Positions 10,576 to 20,180 of a stretch of 64,000 bases of DNA are shown here, in pieces. The notes under the pieces were generated by a model. The model was given only the letters and a program-made list of their open reading frames with translations. It did no database searches and had not been told where the DNA came from. Where the stretch lies: assembly GCA_028288625.1 (NCBI GenBank), contig JAQBNI010000150.1, positions 1 through 64,000 on the forward strand. The letters are read 5' to 3'. Every line of letters starts with the position of its first letter. Positions within the stretch are counted from its first letter, which is position 1. The translations under genes and the position numbers were made by a program. This DNA is from Bacteroidota bacterium. Lineage in GTDB: Bacteria; Bacteroidota; Bacteroidia; Chitinophagales; JADIYW01.

Positions 10576-10594
10576 CCATTGAAAAAACACGATT

Positions 10595-11569
10595 ATGAAA
10601 AATATAATTAAACACATGTGCTTCTTTACCCTGCTGTTTTCAGTGACGGCAGCAATAGCACAACAGGAACCATTAAACACCATGTTTGCATACAATAAGC
10701 TGCAAACGAATCCTGCATATACAGGAGCAAAGGATATGGTGAGCATTCGTGCTGTATACCGTCATCAGTGGTCAGGTTTACCCGGCGCGCCGCAAACTAT
10801 TAATGTAAATATTCATGCGCCATTAAAAAATGAACGCATTGCACTTGGGCTTTCAGTTTTAAATGATAGGCTCGGTGTTACCAACCAGACATGGCTCATG
10901 GCTTCGTATGCTTACCGGATCCCTTTTAAGAATGATACCAAATTAAGCTTTGGGATAAGTGCAGGAATGCTGATCTATAAAACGAACATCACTTCATTGG
11001 ATGCGATAGATCCATCAGATCCGTTATTGCAAAATAATCTTAAGGGTATAAATCCGAACCTTGGCGCAGGTATATATTATTACGGTCAGAAATTTTATGT
11101 AGGCGTTTCCATGCCGAATGTGCTGCCATTAAATTATATACATCACAAAGATGACAACAGTGTGCCAAACCGCTTTAAGCAGGTGCCGCATATATTTATT
11201 ATGGGAGGTTATACTTTTGAAATGGGCAAGAAGAAAAATTTCTGGATACAGCCGCAGGTATTATTAAAATACATTACAAGTACACGGTACAAGATACCTT
11301 TTGAAATAGATGCGAATTTGACCTTTACATTATATAAGATCGCAAATATCGGGTTGACTTACCGTTCCGGTTTAGCAGATAAATTTGACAACAGGGAAAG
11401 TATTGATGCGATGTGCATGTTCACGATCCCGAAAGGATTTTCTGTGGCTTATTCCTATGACATCACTATTTCAAAAGTAAAAGCTTACGAAAATGGTACG
11501 CATGAAATAATGCTTGGGTATGATTTTGATCTGCGCAAAAAAGGAACGCGAACTCCAAGATACTTTTAA
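10595..11569 (+). CDS. T9SS membrane protein, PorP/SprF family
   Basis: QQEPLNTMFAYNKLQTNPAYTGAKDMVSIRAVYRHQWSGLPGAPQTINVNIHAPL is typical of PorP/SprF. Confidence 0.93.
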   Translation: MKNIIKHMCFFTLLFSVTAAIAQQEPLNTMFAYNKLQTNPAYTGAKDMVSIRAVYRHQWSGLPGAPQTINVNIHAPLKNERIALGLSVLNDRLGVTNQTWLMASYAYRIPFKNDTKLSFGISAGMLIYKTNITSLDAIDPSDPLLQNNLKGINPNLGAGIYYYGQKFYVGVSMPNVLPLNYIHHKDDNSVPNRFKQVPHIFIMGGYTFEMGKKKNFWIQPQVLLKYITSTRYKIPFEIDANLTFTLYKIANIGLTYRSGLADKFDNRESIDAMCMFTIPKGFSVAYSYDITISKVKAYENGTHEIMLGYDFDLRKKGTRTPRYF

Positions 11570-11587
11570 TACAAAAGGTGAATCGTT

Positions 11588-13936
11588 ATGATAACAATCA
11601 TTCAAAAAATAAAAAACCTATCTATGTTAAAACGTAACTTGAAATACATAGTATTCCTTTTGCTGCTTACAAATAAAATAAAGGTAACAGCACAGGTGCA
11701 GGCAAAATATGAAATTGCACAAGGGTTGTATAACCGGCTGGCTTATAGTGAAGCCATAAAATATCTGAACGAATTCTTAAAGAAGAAAGATGATATTGAC
11801 GGACAGATCATGCTGGCAAATTGTTACAGGAGAACAGGTCAACTTGATAAAGCTGAAGAGTGGTATCATAAAGTTGTTGCCAATAAGGATTTAAAAGATC
11901 CGCTTCAGCGTTTGTATTATGCACAGGTGCTGCAATCAAATGAAAAATATTCCGGCGCGGCATTGATGTACAATAATTATATGATGGCAGCTCCAAACGA
12001 CAAAAGGGCAGCTAACCAGTTCAGTGCTTGTAGTGACATTAGTCAATACACCGGCGATTCATTGAGTTTTCTGATTCTTAACATGCCTTTTAATACAAAC
12101 GGGTATGATTTCGGCGCTTGCATAAAAAGAAACAGGTTCTTTTATACATCCACCGGAAATAAAAATCAAAAGAATGTAAAAACCGATCGGTTTCTCAACG
12201 AAGCGTATATGAATTTATACGAAGTTCAGCTCGCAGATTCGGGAATTATGTCATCCGATCCAAAAGCATTGGAAACAGGAGTGAATACAAAATATCATGA
12301 AGGTCCGATGTGCTTCAGTCCTTTTCAGGATATAGTTTATTTTACGCGAAATGATTACAATCCTGATAAGAGTACCGGCAAGCTGGGTTTTGGTTCGGAT
12401 AAGATCATCAACTTAAAAATTTATCAGGCGGAAATAAAAGTCGGGCAATGGATAAATGATGCAGAGCTTCCTTTCAACAGCAAGCAATACAGCTGCGGGC
12501 ATCCCACCATCGATGCAGATCATAAAGTAATGTATTTTGCTTCGGATATGCCCGGCGGATTCGGCGGTACAGACATATGGCGTAGTGAATGGATCGGGGA
12601 TAAATGGCAAAAGCCAAAAAATCTTGGACCAAAGATCAATACGGAAGGAAATGAAATGTTTCCGTTCTATCACCAGGGCGGCACACTTTATTTTGCAAGT
12701 GACGGATTGCCGGGACTTGGTGGTCTCGATATTTTCTCTGCTACTATGGAAAACCTCGAGCCGTCTAATGTAACAAACATTGGTTCTCCGATCAATTCCA
12801 GCAAGGATGATTTTGGATATTTGCTTTCTGATGATAAAAACAGCGGATATTTTTCAAGTGATAGATCCGGTGGGAAAGGAGAGGATGATATTTATAAATT
12901 CCTTCCTAACAAGTATGAACTTGAGGGATTGGTCGTAGACAAAAATACACAGTCGCCCATCCAAAGCTCCAATGTAAAAGAACTGCTTGTGTCTACAACG
13001 CTGGAAGAACCTGCTGAAGGAAAGGTGTTTGGTCCTGAAGGAGAGATCATGTGGAATAAAGTAATAAAGGAAATAAAGAAGCAAGAGTTCACTACGAATA
13101 TAGAAGGAAAATTTTCCGATGTAGTGAATGGCACAGTGACCTATAAATTTTTGGCAAACGCCGACAACTATCAGCCTAACTTCACAAAGATCACGATCGA
13201 ACCTGTAGAATCTACTCATAAATATTATGTGAAGGTGGAATTGTTGCCCATCATAGGAGAAGTTTTAGTGATCGATGCCAATACGAAAAAACCAATTGAA
13301 AATGCCCAGGTCGCCATCAATTCAAAATGTCTTACGAACAGCGTGAATATAAATACGCCTTCCACAGGAAAAAATTATTTCGAGCTTAAGAATAATTGTG
13401 ATTACGATTTCCTTGCAAATGCGAAAGGATATCTTCCTTCATCTTCCAAAAAATCCGTGATCAATATACAAGACACTTTACATTATGTAATTGAACTTGC
13501 ACCGATCAACAAAGAACCGATCGCACTCAAAAATATATATTATGACTTTGACAAATGGGATATCCGCGAAGATGCTGTTCCTGATCTGAATATGCTTTTG
13601 TCGTTCATGGTACAGAACCCTGACGCGATCGTTGAATTGGGTTCACATACGGATGCCCGTGGCGACGACGCTTATAATTTGAGATTATCTCAAAATCGTG
13701 CGCAATCTGTTGTGGACTGGCTTATCCAACATAAAATATTAAAAGATAAAATTGTGCCAAAGGGATATGGTGAGACCAAACCTCTGAACACGTGCACCAA
13801 CGATGTAAAATGCTCCGAGGAAGACCACCAGAAAAACAGGAGAACGGAATTCAAAGTATTAAATGCGGGGGAAGTAACAGTTTCCCAGGATAAAAAAGAT
13901 GTAAAGGTCAACAAGTGTAAGAATTGTCCTTTTTGA
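11588..13936 (+). CDS. OmpA-family protein with TPR, PD40/WD40-like and carboxypeptidase-regulatory-like domains (PorE-like)
   Basis: TPR region AKYEIAQGLYNRLAYSEAIKYL; PD40 MYFASDMPGGFGGTDIW; OmpA IYYDFDKWDIREDAVPDLNMLL...VELGSHTDARGDDAYNLRLSQNRAQSVVDWL. Confidence 0.92.
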   Translation: MITIIQKIKNLSMLKRNLKYIVFLLLLTNKIKVTAQVQAKYEIAQGLYNRLAYSEAIKYLNEFLKKKDDIDGQIMLANCYRRTGQLDKAEEWYHKVVANKDLKDPLQRLYYAQVLQSNEKYSGAALMYNNYMMAAPNDKRAANQFSACSDISQYTGDSLSFLILNMPFNTNGYDFGACIKRNRFFYTSTGNKNQKNVKTDRFLNEAYMNLYEVQLADSGIMSSDPKALETGVNTKYHEGPMCFSPFQDIVYFTRNDYNPDKSTGKLGFGSDKIINLKIYQAEIKVGQWINDAELPFNSKQYSCGHPTIDADHKVMYFASDMPGGFGGTDIWRSEWIGDKWQKPKNLGPKINTEGNEMFPFYHQGGTLYFASDGLPGLGGLDIFSATMENLEPSNVTNIGSPINSSKDDFGYLLSDDKNSGYFSSDRSGGKGEDDIYKFLPNKYELEGLVVDKNTQSPIQSSNVKELLVSTTLEEPAEGKVFGPEGEIMWNKVIKEIKKQEFTTNIEGKFSDVVNGTVTYKFLANADNYQPNFTKITIEPVESTHKYYVKVELLPIIGEVLVIDANTKKPIENAQVAINSKCLTNSVNINTPSTGKNYFELKNNCDYDFLANAKGYLPSSSKKSVINIQDTLHYVIELAPINKEPIALKNIYYDFDKWDIREDAVPDLNMLLSFMVQNPDAIVELGSHTDARGDDAYNLRLSQNRAQSVVDWLIQHKILKDKIVPKGYGETKPLNTCTNDVKCSEEDHQKNRRTEFKVLNAGEVTVSQDKKDVKVNKCKNCPF

Positions 13937-13971
13937 TAAGAAAACAAGTTCAAATATTAACAAAAAATTAA

Positions 13972-14024
13972 TTGATTTAGATCAATGAAAGGCTTGGTAT
14001 TTTAATAAATAATATACAATTTTG
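13972..14024 (+). promoter_or_regulatory. Second FNR/CRP-like operator (TTGATTTAGATCAA, 13972-13985) plus promoter (TTG 13994-13996, 20-bp spacer, CAATTTTG 14017-14024)
   Basis: Same operator-to--33 offset (22 bp) and -33/-7 spacing (20 bp) as 1333-1385. Confidence 0.55.
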
Positions 14025-14029
14025 TACCT

Positions 14030-14221
14030 ATAATGCTACTGAGGAAATGGGATTTGGTTACATAAAAACTTCATCGGATTTTAATAAATAGGGCTTCAGA
14101 TTATTCATATGAAGCTATTTGAATCATAAGTAAAAATATCCTTTTTTGTATTTTTAGGGATTAATTTGCTGTACTCAACTTTATTTAAAAATGCTGGCCG
14201 GAAGTAATTCCGGCTTTTTTT
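14030..14221 (+). ncRNA. Candidate small RNA of about 190 nt
   Basis: Promoter at 13994-14024, terminator at 14197-14221; only 6-14 codon ATG ORFs in between. Confidence 0.4.
14197..14221 (+). terminator. Rho-independent terminator
   Basis: GCCGGAA-GTAA-TTCCGGC followed by TTTTTTT. Confidence 0.85.
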
Positions 14222-14346
14222 ATTTGACTATCAGCTTCTTAACAAAGTATTTATTCTTTTAGATGAATATGTCCCCTAACCGTATTATTTTTGTGAAATT
14301 AAATTTATATCACATTTGCGCTGCACGCAAATTCTAAATAAAAAAG

Positions 14347-15690
14347 ATGAGTTGTAATAGTTGTGGAACCAGTGTTGGCGGCGTGCCAACGGGTTGTAAA
14401 AGTAACGGGCATTGTGCTACAGGTGGTTGTTCAAAGTTGGAAGTTCACGATTGGCTGAGTGATATCACTGCTGATCCTTATGCCAGGTATAATATTCACG
14501 AAGTAAGCTTTAAAAATGGTTCGCGAAAAGGTTTTTACCGCAATGAGAAACGTATAGATCTCTATACCGGCGATTATGTGATCGTGGAAGCTGTTGCAGG
14601 TTATGATCTCGGACAAATAACATTAAGCGGCGAACTGGTGCGTTTGCAAATGAAGAAAAAACGCATCAAGGAAAATTCGGAAGATATCCGGAATATTCTT
14701 CGCATTGCAAAAGATAATGAACTGCACTTAATGGAGCAGGCGCGTGCCAAAGAAAAACAGACCATGTTGAAAGCGCGAATTCTTGCGCGAAATCTTGGAT
14801 TGGATATGAAGCTGGGTGATGTGCAGTTCCAGGCTGATGGAAGGAAAGCTACTTTTTATTATACTGCCGATGGTCGTGTTGATTTTCGTGAGTTGATCAA
14901 GGTGCTTGCAGGAGAATTTAGAGTGAAGATCGAAATGAGACAGATCGGTGCAAGACAGGAAGCGGGAATCGTTGGCGGAATAGGCTCTTGTGGAAGAGAA
15001 CTGTGCTGTTCTACGTGGCTGACCAGTTTTAAATCAGTAAATACAACTGCAGCACGCTATCAGAATTTATCAATCAATCAAACAAAGCTCAGCGGACAAT
15101 GCGGCAGATTAAAATGTTGTCTCAATTATGAGCTCGATACTTATCTCGATGCTTTGCGTGATGTCCCTGAAAAAGCGGAAACACTCCAATTGGAAACCGG
15201 TGAGGCTCGATTAATGAAAACGGATGTATTGAAAGGATTGATGTTTTATACCGTGAAAGGTTCAGGTACATTTTATCCCATCTCGTTGGAAAATGTAAAA
15301 ATGATCTTAGAGATGAATGCAAATGGCAAACGACCTGCAGATATTACAGAGCTCGTAGAAGTTGAAGAAAAAGCAGGTGCTGAAGAAGTGCTTGAGTTTG
15401 CTGATGTTGTAGGACATATTTCTCTTGCGAGCCTGGATCGTAAAGACAAAAAAGAGTATCACAGAAACAAGCAGCAAAATCGTCCGCAAGGAAATAATCG
15501 CCAGCAGCCAAATAAGGAAGTTCGTGGTGATGCGCAAACTCAAAACAGGCAGCAACAAAAACCACAAAACAGACCACAGCAGAATAAACCTCAGAATGAA
15601 CGACAAAATCCTCAACGACAAAATCGTCCACCAAGACCAAACAATCCCGGTAATAATCCCAACAGGAATGATTCTCCGAAAAAATCATAA
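14347..15690 (+). CDS. PSP1/RicT-like domain protein with Q/N/P/R-rich C-terminal tail
   Basis: ATFYYTADGRVDFRELIKVLAGEFRVKIEMRQIGARQEAGIVGGIGSCGRELCCSTWL..QCGRLKCCLNYE. Confidence 0.92.
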   Translation: MSCNSCGTSVGGVPTGCKSNGHCATGGCSKLEVHDWLSDITADPYARYNIHEVSFKNGSRKGFYRNEKRIDLYTGDYVIVEAVAGYDLGQITLSGELVRLQMKKKRIKENSEDIRNILRIAKDNELHLMEQARAKEKQTMLKARILARNLGLDMKLGDVQFQADGRKATFYYTADGRVDFRELIKVLAGEFRVKIEMRQIGARQEAGIVGGIGSCGRELCCSTWLTSFKSVNTTAARYQNLSINQTKLSGQCGRLKCCLNYELDTYLDALRDVPEKAETLQLETGEARLMKTDVLKGLMFYTVKGSGTFYPISLENVKMILEMNANGKRPADITELVEVEEKAGAEEVLEFADVVGHISLASLDRKDKKEYHRNKQQNRPQGNNRQQPNKEVRGDAQTQNRQQQKPQNRPQQNKPQNERQNPQRQNRPPRPNNPGNNPNRNDSPKKS

Positions 15691-16273
15691 GATCTACGGA
15701 CTGATATTCTTCTTATGTCTATTGTTGAATAATTGTTTTGCTCAAAAGAATAAAGAGAAACCCTTTCTACCTGTTAATGCAATGCCTGCTGAATTCAGAA
15801 AACAGATCCATACCGTTAACAGTGAATTTAAATTTGCATATGGCATGCGATTGGATTCTGTGATGCGTGAGATCCGTAATTATACTCCGCAGGAGGTACG
15901 AGGATTTATTTTAAGAGAGAAAGATTACGAAAAAATATTTCGCTGTCCTTTCTGGATCGCGATGGACAGTGCACGTTATTGTTCCATGATCCCTGTATTA
16001 ATTGACTTATTGACGGATACGACCTATGTTGGCTTAACAAACGCAAATGATGTAACCATATGGTGCCGTGTAAAGACAAATCAATTGGTTTATAATTCTG
16101 CTAACTACCAAATTGACGATGATATTTTTAAAGTTTGCGGTCGGGCGAGCTGGATATTAAAACGATTAACTAAAAATGAATTCGGTATTATCCGCTGTGA
16201 AACAAAAATGGAAGATATTTTTCCGATTCAGCAGCAGTGGAAGAAATGGTTGACTACACTAAAAGTGAAATGA
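15668..16273 (+). CDS. Hypothetical secreted protein; start within the end of the PSP1 gene
   Basis: ATG at 15668 in frame with the 15425 ORF; hydrophobic N-terminus MILRKNHKIYGLIFFLCLLLNNCFAQ. Confidence 0.7.
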   Translation: MILRKNHKIYGLIFFLCLLLNNCFAQKNKEKPFLPVNAMPAEFRKQIHTVNSEFKFAYGMRLDSVMREIRNYTPQEVRGFILREKDYEKIFRCPFWIAMDSARYCSMIPVLIDLLTDTTYVGLTNANDVTIWCRVKTNQLVYNSANYQIDDDIFKVCGRASWILKRLTKNEFGIIRCETKMEDIFPIQQQWKKWLTTLKVK

Positions 16274-16324
16274 AAGATGTCGTCATCCTAAACTTGATTG
16301 CTTCGCCAGTTCGCTTCGCTCGTG

Positions 16325-17161
16325 TCAGGATCTAAAAAATCCAATTGTTTTCTCAACCGCAGTCCTTGAATCTTTCGATAATTTGTTTTCTGTCCACGGA
16401 TGTTTTCCGCCAAACGTGTGATCTGCATCCTCAATTAAAAATAATTCACTTTTTTTATTCCACTCATGGAGTTGTTCAGCGGAATAATATGGAACAGAAC
16501 TGTCATTTGTGCCATGAACGATTAACCATGGCACCTCAATTTCTTTTGCAGCCCCTGGTATGTTAAGTCTTTCTTTATTTGCGATATAATTTTCATACAG
16601 CTGGTAATTCAGCGGCATATTTTGATTTGTACGTGAATTAAAAGTGTACAATATCCCCTCATTTTTCCACTTCTCAATATCCTGAGATTGCACAAAGTCT
16701 TCTATATCTTTCACGCTTGCCCATGTTTCCAGTTTTTTTATCCGCTTATCTTCATGCGTTTTCAGTATTGCCGTTCCACCGCCGCGGCTATGTCCCATTA
16801 AATAAATTTTATCCGGATCACCGGAATATAGTTTTGCATTTTGTTCTATGAAATCAATGACCAGTCCCAAGTCATTCAACTCAACAGTAAAATTATTTTC
16901 AGCAAATGCATCCAAGTCTGCAAAGTCTGTGGGCTGCTCAACAGTTGTTCCGTTAAATGAAAAATTGAATTTCAAAAAAACAAAATTATTTTTGCAAAAT
17001 TCTTCCGCAACGAGATCAAAATGTCCCCAGTTTTTAAATCCTTTAAAACCATGACAAAAAATAACGATGGGTTGAAAGCTATCGTTTTCGATATAACAAA
17101 TATCCAGCATAATTGGTCTTACAGAAGAGCCTTTAATAATAATATCGCCGGTCTTTTTCAT
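16325..17161 (-). CDS. Alpha/beta hydrolase
   Basis: VIFCHGFKGFKNWG, LMGHSRGGG nucleophile elbow, LIVHGTNDSSVPYYSAEQLHEW, DADHTFGG; start trimmed to MKKTGDIIIKG. Confidence 0.85.
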   Translation of the reverse strand: MKKTGDIIIKGSSVRPIMLDICYIENDSFQPIVIFCHGFKGFKNWGHFDLVAEEFCKNNFVFLKFNFSFNGTTVEQPTDFADLDAFAENNFTVELNDLGLVIDFIEQNAKLYSGDPDKIYLMGHSRGGGTAILKTHEDKRIKKLETWASVKDIEDFVQSQDIEKWKNEGILYTFNSRTNQNMPLNYQLYENYIANKERLNIPGAAKEIEVPWLIVHGTNDSSVPYYSAEQLHEWNKKSELFLIEDADHTFGGKHPWTENKLSKDSRTAVEKTIGFFRS

Positions 17162-17209
17162 TTTGTATATCGGGATTAAGCGTTTACCTTTAACAAAAAT
17201 ACACAACTT

Positions 17210-18184
17210 ATGAGCAATAAGGTAGACAACCTGAAAGCTCCGATTGAAAAAGAATTGGAATTGTTTGAGCACAAGTTTCGCGAGGTAATGCGGAGTCATG
17301 TGGCATTGCTGGATAAGGTGAATTATTATATTTACCAGCGAAAGGGAAAACAGGTGCGTCCGATGTTTATCTTTTTATCCGCGAAGATGTGTGGCGAGGT
17401 AACAGAGGCAACATTTACAGGCGCATCGCTGGTAGAGTTGTTGCATACAGCTACGCTCGTGCACGATGATGTTGTGGATGATGCTTATGAACGGCGAGGT
17501 TTTTTTTCTATTAATGCCTTATGGAAAAATAAGATCGCAGTTTTAGTGGGAGATTATTTTTTATCGAAAGGTTTATTGCTTGCGTTAGATACCAAGAATT
17601 ATAACTTGCTGCATATTGTTTCTACTGCTGTTAAGCGCATGAGTGAAGGGGAGTTGCTGCAGATGGAGAAAGCGAGGAGACTCGATATTGATGAAAGTGT
17701 TTATTTTGAAATTATCCGTAATAAAACGGCTTCATTAATTGCTGCCGCCTGCGAGGTAGGTGCCGCATCCGCAACAGATGATACGGAACTGATAGAAAAA
17801 ATGCGGCTGGTTGGAGAGCATATCGGCGTTGCGTTTCAAATAAAAGATGATTTGTTTGATTATGGCGAAGCAGATATAGGTAAGCCACGCGGAATAGATA
17901 TTAAAGAACGGAAAATGACGTTACCGCTTATTTACACCCTGAATAATTCATCAAAAGAAGAAAAAAAATGGATCATTAATACGGTGAAGAACCATAATGA
18001 AGATAAAGAGCGCGTGAATGAATTAATAAAATTTATTCAGACTAAGGGGGGTATTGAATATTCTGAGAAGAAAATGTATGAATTTAAACAGAACGCATTT
18101 GATATTATTGATACAATAAAAGATTCAGATGCTAAAACAGGATTGCTGGATCTGGTAAATTATATTACAGAAAGGAATTATTAA
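17210..18184 (+). CDS. Polyprenyl synthetase family protein
   Basis: GKQVRPMFIFL, LLHTATLVHDDVVDDAYERRG, and second Asp-rich motif FQIKDDLFDYG. Confidence 0.95.
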   Translation: MSNKVDNLKAPIEKELELFEHKFREVMRSHVALLDKVNYYIYQRKGKQVRPMFIFLSAKMCGEVTEATFTGASLVELLHTATLVHDDVVDDAYERRGFFSINALWKNKIAVLVGDYFLSKGLLLALDTKNYNLLHIVSTAVKRMSEGELLQMEKARRLDIDESVYFEIIRNKTASLIAAACEVGAASATDDTELIEKMRLVGEHIGVAFQIKDDLFDYGEADIGKPRGIDIKERKMTLPLIYTLNNSSKEEKKWIINTVKNHNEDKERVNELIKFIQTKGGIEYSEKKMYEFKQNAFDIIDTIKDSDAKTGLLDLVNYITERNY

Positions 18185-18185
18185 A

Positions 18186-19187
18186 ATGCAGGTTGCTCCT
18201 CAAATACCAAATAACAAAGAAAAGATCTTTGTGCAATCTTTCACGCTGTTTGTGGGTGTGTTGTTATTAGGGGTCAAGTTTTTTGCTTTTTTTAAAACCA
18301 ATTCAAACGCGATCCTTACAGATGCACTTGAAAGCATCATAAATGTAATAGCTGGTGGCTTTGGCTTATACAGCTTATACTTAGCCGCTAAGCCACATGA
18401 TGAAGACCATCCGTACGGACATGGAAAGATCGAATTTATTTCTGCAAGTATTGAAGGCTCGCTGATCTTATCTGCCGGTATTGCCATGATCATAAAATCG
18501 AGCTATAATTTATTTTTTCCTATTCATATTGCAAAACTCAATATCGGTATGATCTTAGTGGTCGTTTCAGGGTTTGTGAATTATCTGATGGGAATTTATG
18601 CTGCACGTCAAGGTGAAAAAAATAGTTCTTTAGTTTTGGTTGCCAGTGGTGCGCATTTAAAAGCGGATGCTTATACGTCTCTCGGGTTGCTTGTAGGTTT
18701 ATCTCTTATTTTACTGACTCGTTTATTCTGGCTGGATAATGTTGTTGCTATTATTATGGGCATTGTGATTATTTATAGTGGGTATAAAATTTTAAAACGA
18801 TCCGTAGCAGGTATCATGGATGAAGCTGATTTTGCGTTGCTTTCAAAAGTAGTTCAACACCTCAATGGAAACAGAAGCATGAACTGGCAGGACATTCACA
18901 ATTTAAGAATCATCAAATTCGGGGACCAAATTCATATTGATTGTCATGCTACCATTCCATGGTATTTTAATGCAGTGGAAGTGCATGAGGAATTAAAGCT
19001 TATCGAACAAAAAATGAAAGAGGTCATTCCGAATAACCTGGAAACCTTTATTCATGCGGATCCTTGTTTGCCGAAATCCTGTAAAAGTTGCTACAAAGAT
19101 GATTGCCAGCACCGTATACATCCATTTGCACGAAGAATTGAATGGGATCTGGAAAATGTAATGAAAAATGAAAAACATTTTTTGTGA
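18186..19187 (+). CDS. Cation diffusion facilitator family transporter
   Basis: SNAILTDALESIINVIAGGFGLYSLYLAAKPHDEDHPYGHGKIEF, GAHLKADAYTSLGLL; Cys-rich C-terminus. Confidence 0.92.
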   Translation: MQVAPQIPNNKEKIFVQSFTLFVGVLLLGVKFFAFFKTNSNAILTDALESIINVIAGGFGLYSLYLAAKPHDEDHPYGHGKIEFISASIEGSLILSAGIAMIIKSSYNLFFPIHIAKLNIGMILVVVSGFVNYLMGIYAARQGEKNSSLVLVASGAHLKADAYTSLGLLVGLSLILLTRLFWLDNVVAIIMGIVIIYSGYKILKRSVAGIMDEADFALLSKVVQHLNGNRSMNWQDIHNLRIIKFGDQIHIDCHATIPWYFNAVEVHEELKLIEQKMKEVIPNNLETFIHADPCLPKSCKSCYKDDCQHRIHPFARRIEWDLENVMKNEKHFL

Positions 19188-19192
19188 AAAAC

Positions 19193-19223
19193 TTGCAACT
19201 TCCGACAAAAATACATAAATTTG
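19193..19223 (+). promoter_or_regulatory. Promoter of the Xre/RES operon
   Basis: TTG (19193-19195), 20-bp spacer, TAAATTTG (19216-19223). Confidence 0.55.
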
Positions 19224-19239
19224 TGACAGATGTCGTACG

Positions 19240-19707
19240 ATGAAAAAGAAACAAAATATAAAATCAGCTTCAGTTAAAGTAAAAGAGGTATCTGTTCTTC
19301 AGGAGCCTGAAGTACAATACATAGCCGGTAACACTGCCTTTCCTTATCGCATCATAGATACAGCCCGTGATGGGATTTCTAAAGGTTCCTTTATGAATTT
19401 TATCAATAAATTTGATTATACACTACGCGAAGTAGCTTCTGTTCTGAACCTTTCGGAACGCACCTTGCAACGCTATGAAAACTCTGATAAACTAAGCAAG
19501 GATGCTTCAGAGCGAGCATTGCATTTTAAACGCTTATATACAAAGGGAGAAACCGTTTTCGGTTCTATCGATGCTTTCAATGAATGGATGAAAACATCAA
19601 ACTTGCTTTTCAATAATAAAAAGCCAATGTCATACCTCGATACTTCTTTCGGTTTTGAAATGCTGGAAGATGAATTGGGTCGCATTGAACACGGCATATT
19701 TGCTTAA
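19240..19707 (+). CDS. Type II antitoxin, Xre/MbcA/ParS toxin-binding family
   Basis: HTH YTLREVASVLNLSERTLQRYENSDKLSKDASERALHFKRLYTKGETVFGSIDAFNEWMKTSNLLFNNKKPMSYLDTSFGFEMLEDELGRIEHGIFA. Confidence 0.9.
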   Translation: MKKKQNIKSASVKVKEVSVLQEPEVQYIAGNTAFPYRIIDTARDGISKGSFMNFINKFDYTLREVASVLNLSERTLQRYENSDKLSKDASERALHFKRLYTKGETVFGSIDAFNEWMKTSNLLFNNKKPMSYLDTSFGFEMLEDELGRIEHGIFA

Positions 19708-19724
19708 ACTTCTTAAAATTTTTG

Positions 19725-20180
19725 ATGCTTGTATATAGAATTTGCAGGGACGAATTTGCTAATGATTTAACGGGTCTCGGTGCAAGGTTATACGGCGGGC
19801 GCTGGAACAGCAAAGGCATTTCTATGCTGTATACTTCCTCCTCAAGAGCCCTGGCAACATTAGAAATTCTTGTTCATATGCCGGCAACTATTACACTCGT
19901 TGATTACAGTATCATTACGATTGATGTACCGGAAGCCAGCATAGAAGAAATTCCATTTTCCGTTATCAAAAGTGAGTATGAAATTTATGGATTAAATGCG
20001 AATTTCAGTTGGATAGGAGATGGCTTTTGCAGGAAAAATAATCACCTTCTTTTAAAAGTGCCTTCCATAATCGTCAGGGAAGAATTTAATTATCTAATAA
20101 ATCCCGGGCACCGGTTATTCAAAGAAGTAAAAATTAAAGAGAGGAAACCATTTGCATTAGACACGCGATTGATAAAATGA
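19725..20180 (+). CDS. RES domain toxin
   Basis: MLVYRICRDEFANDLTGLGARLYGGRWNSKG..SRALATLEILVHM..VPSIIVREEFNYLINPGHRLF. Confidence 0.92.
   Translation: MLVYRICRDEFANDLTGLGARLYGGRWNSKGISMLYTSSSRALATLEILVHMPATITLVDYSIITIDVPEASIEEIPFSVIKSEYEIYGLNANFSWIGDGFCRKNNHLLLKVPSIIVREEFNYLINPGHRLFKEVKIKERKPFALDTRLIK

Noticed and set aside
15344-15688. Minus-strand ORFs opposite the PSP1 tail (15307-15621, 15344-15688)
   Set aside because: Antisense of a low-complexity coding region with no coding signature.
17162-17299. 46-aa N-terminal extension of the alpha/beta hydrolase
   Set aside because: Overlaps the divergent polyprenyl synthetase gene and its upstream region; MKKTGDIIIKG at 17161 is a better start.
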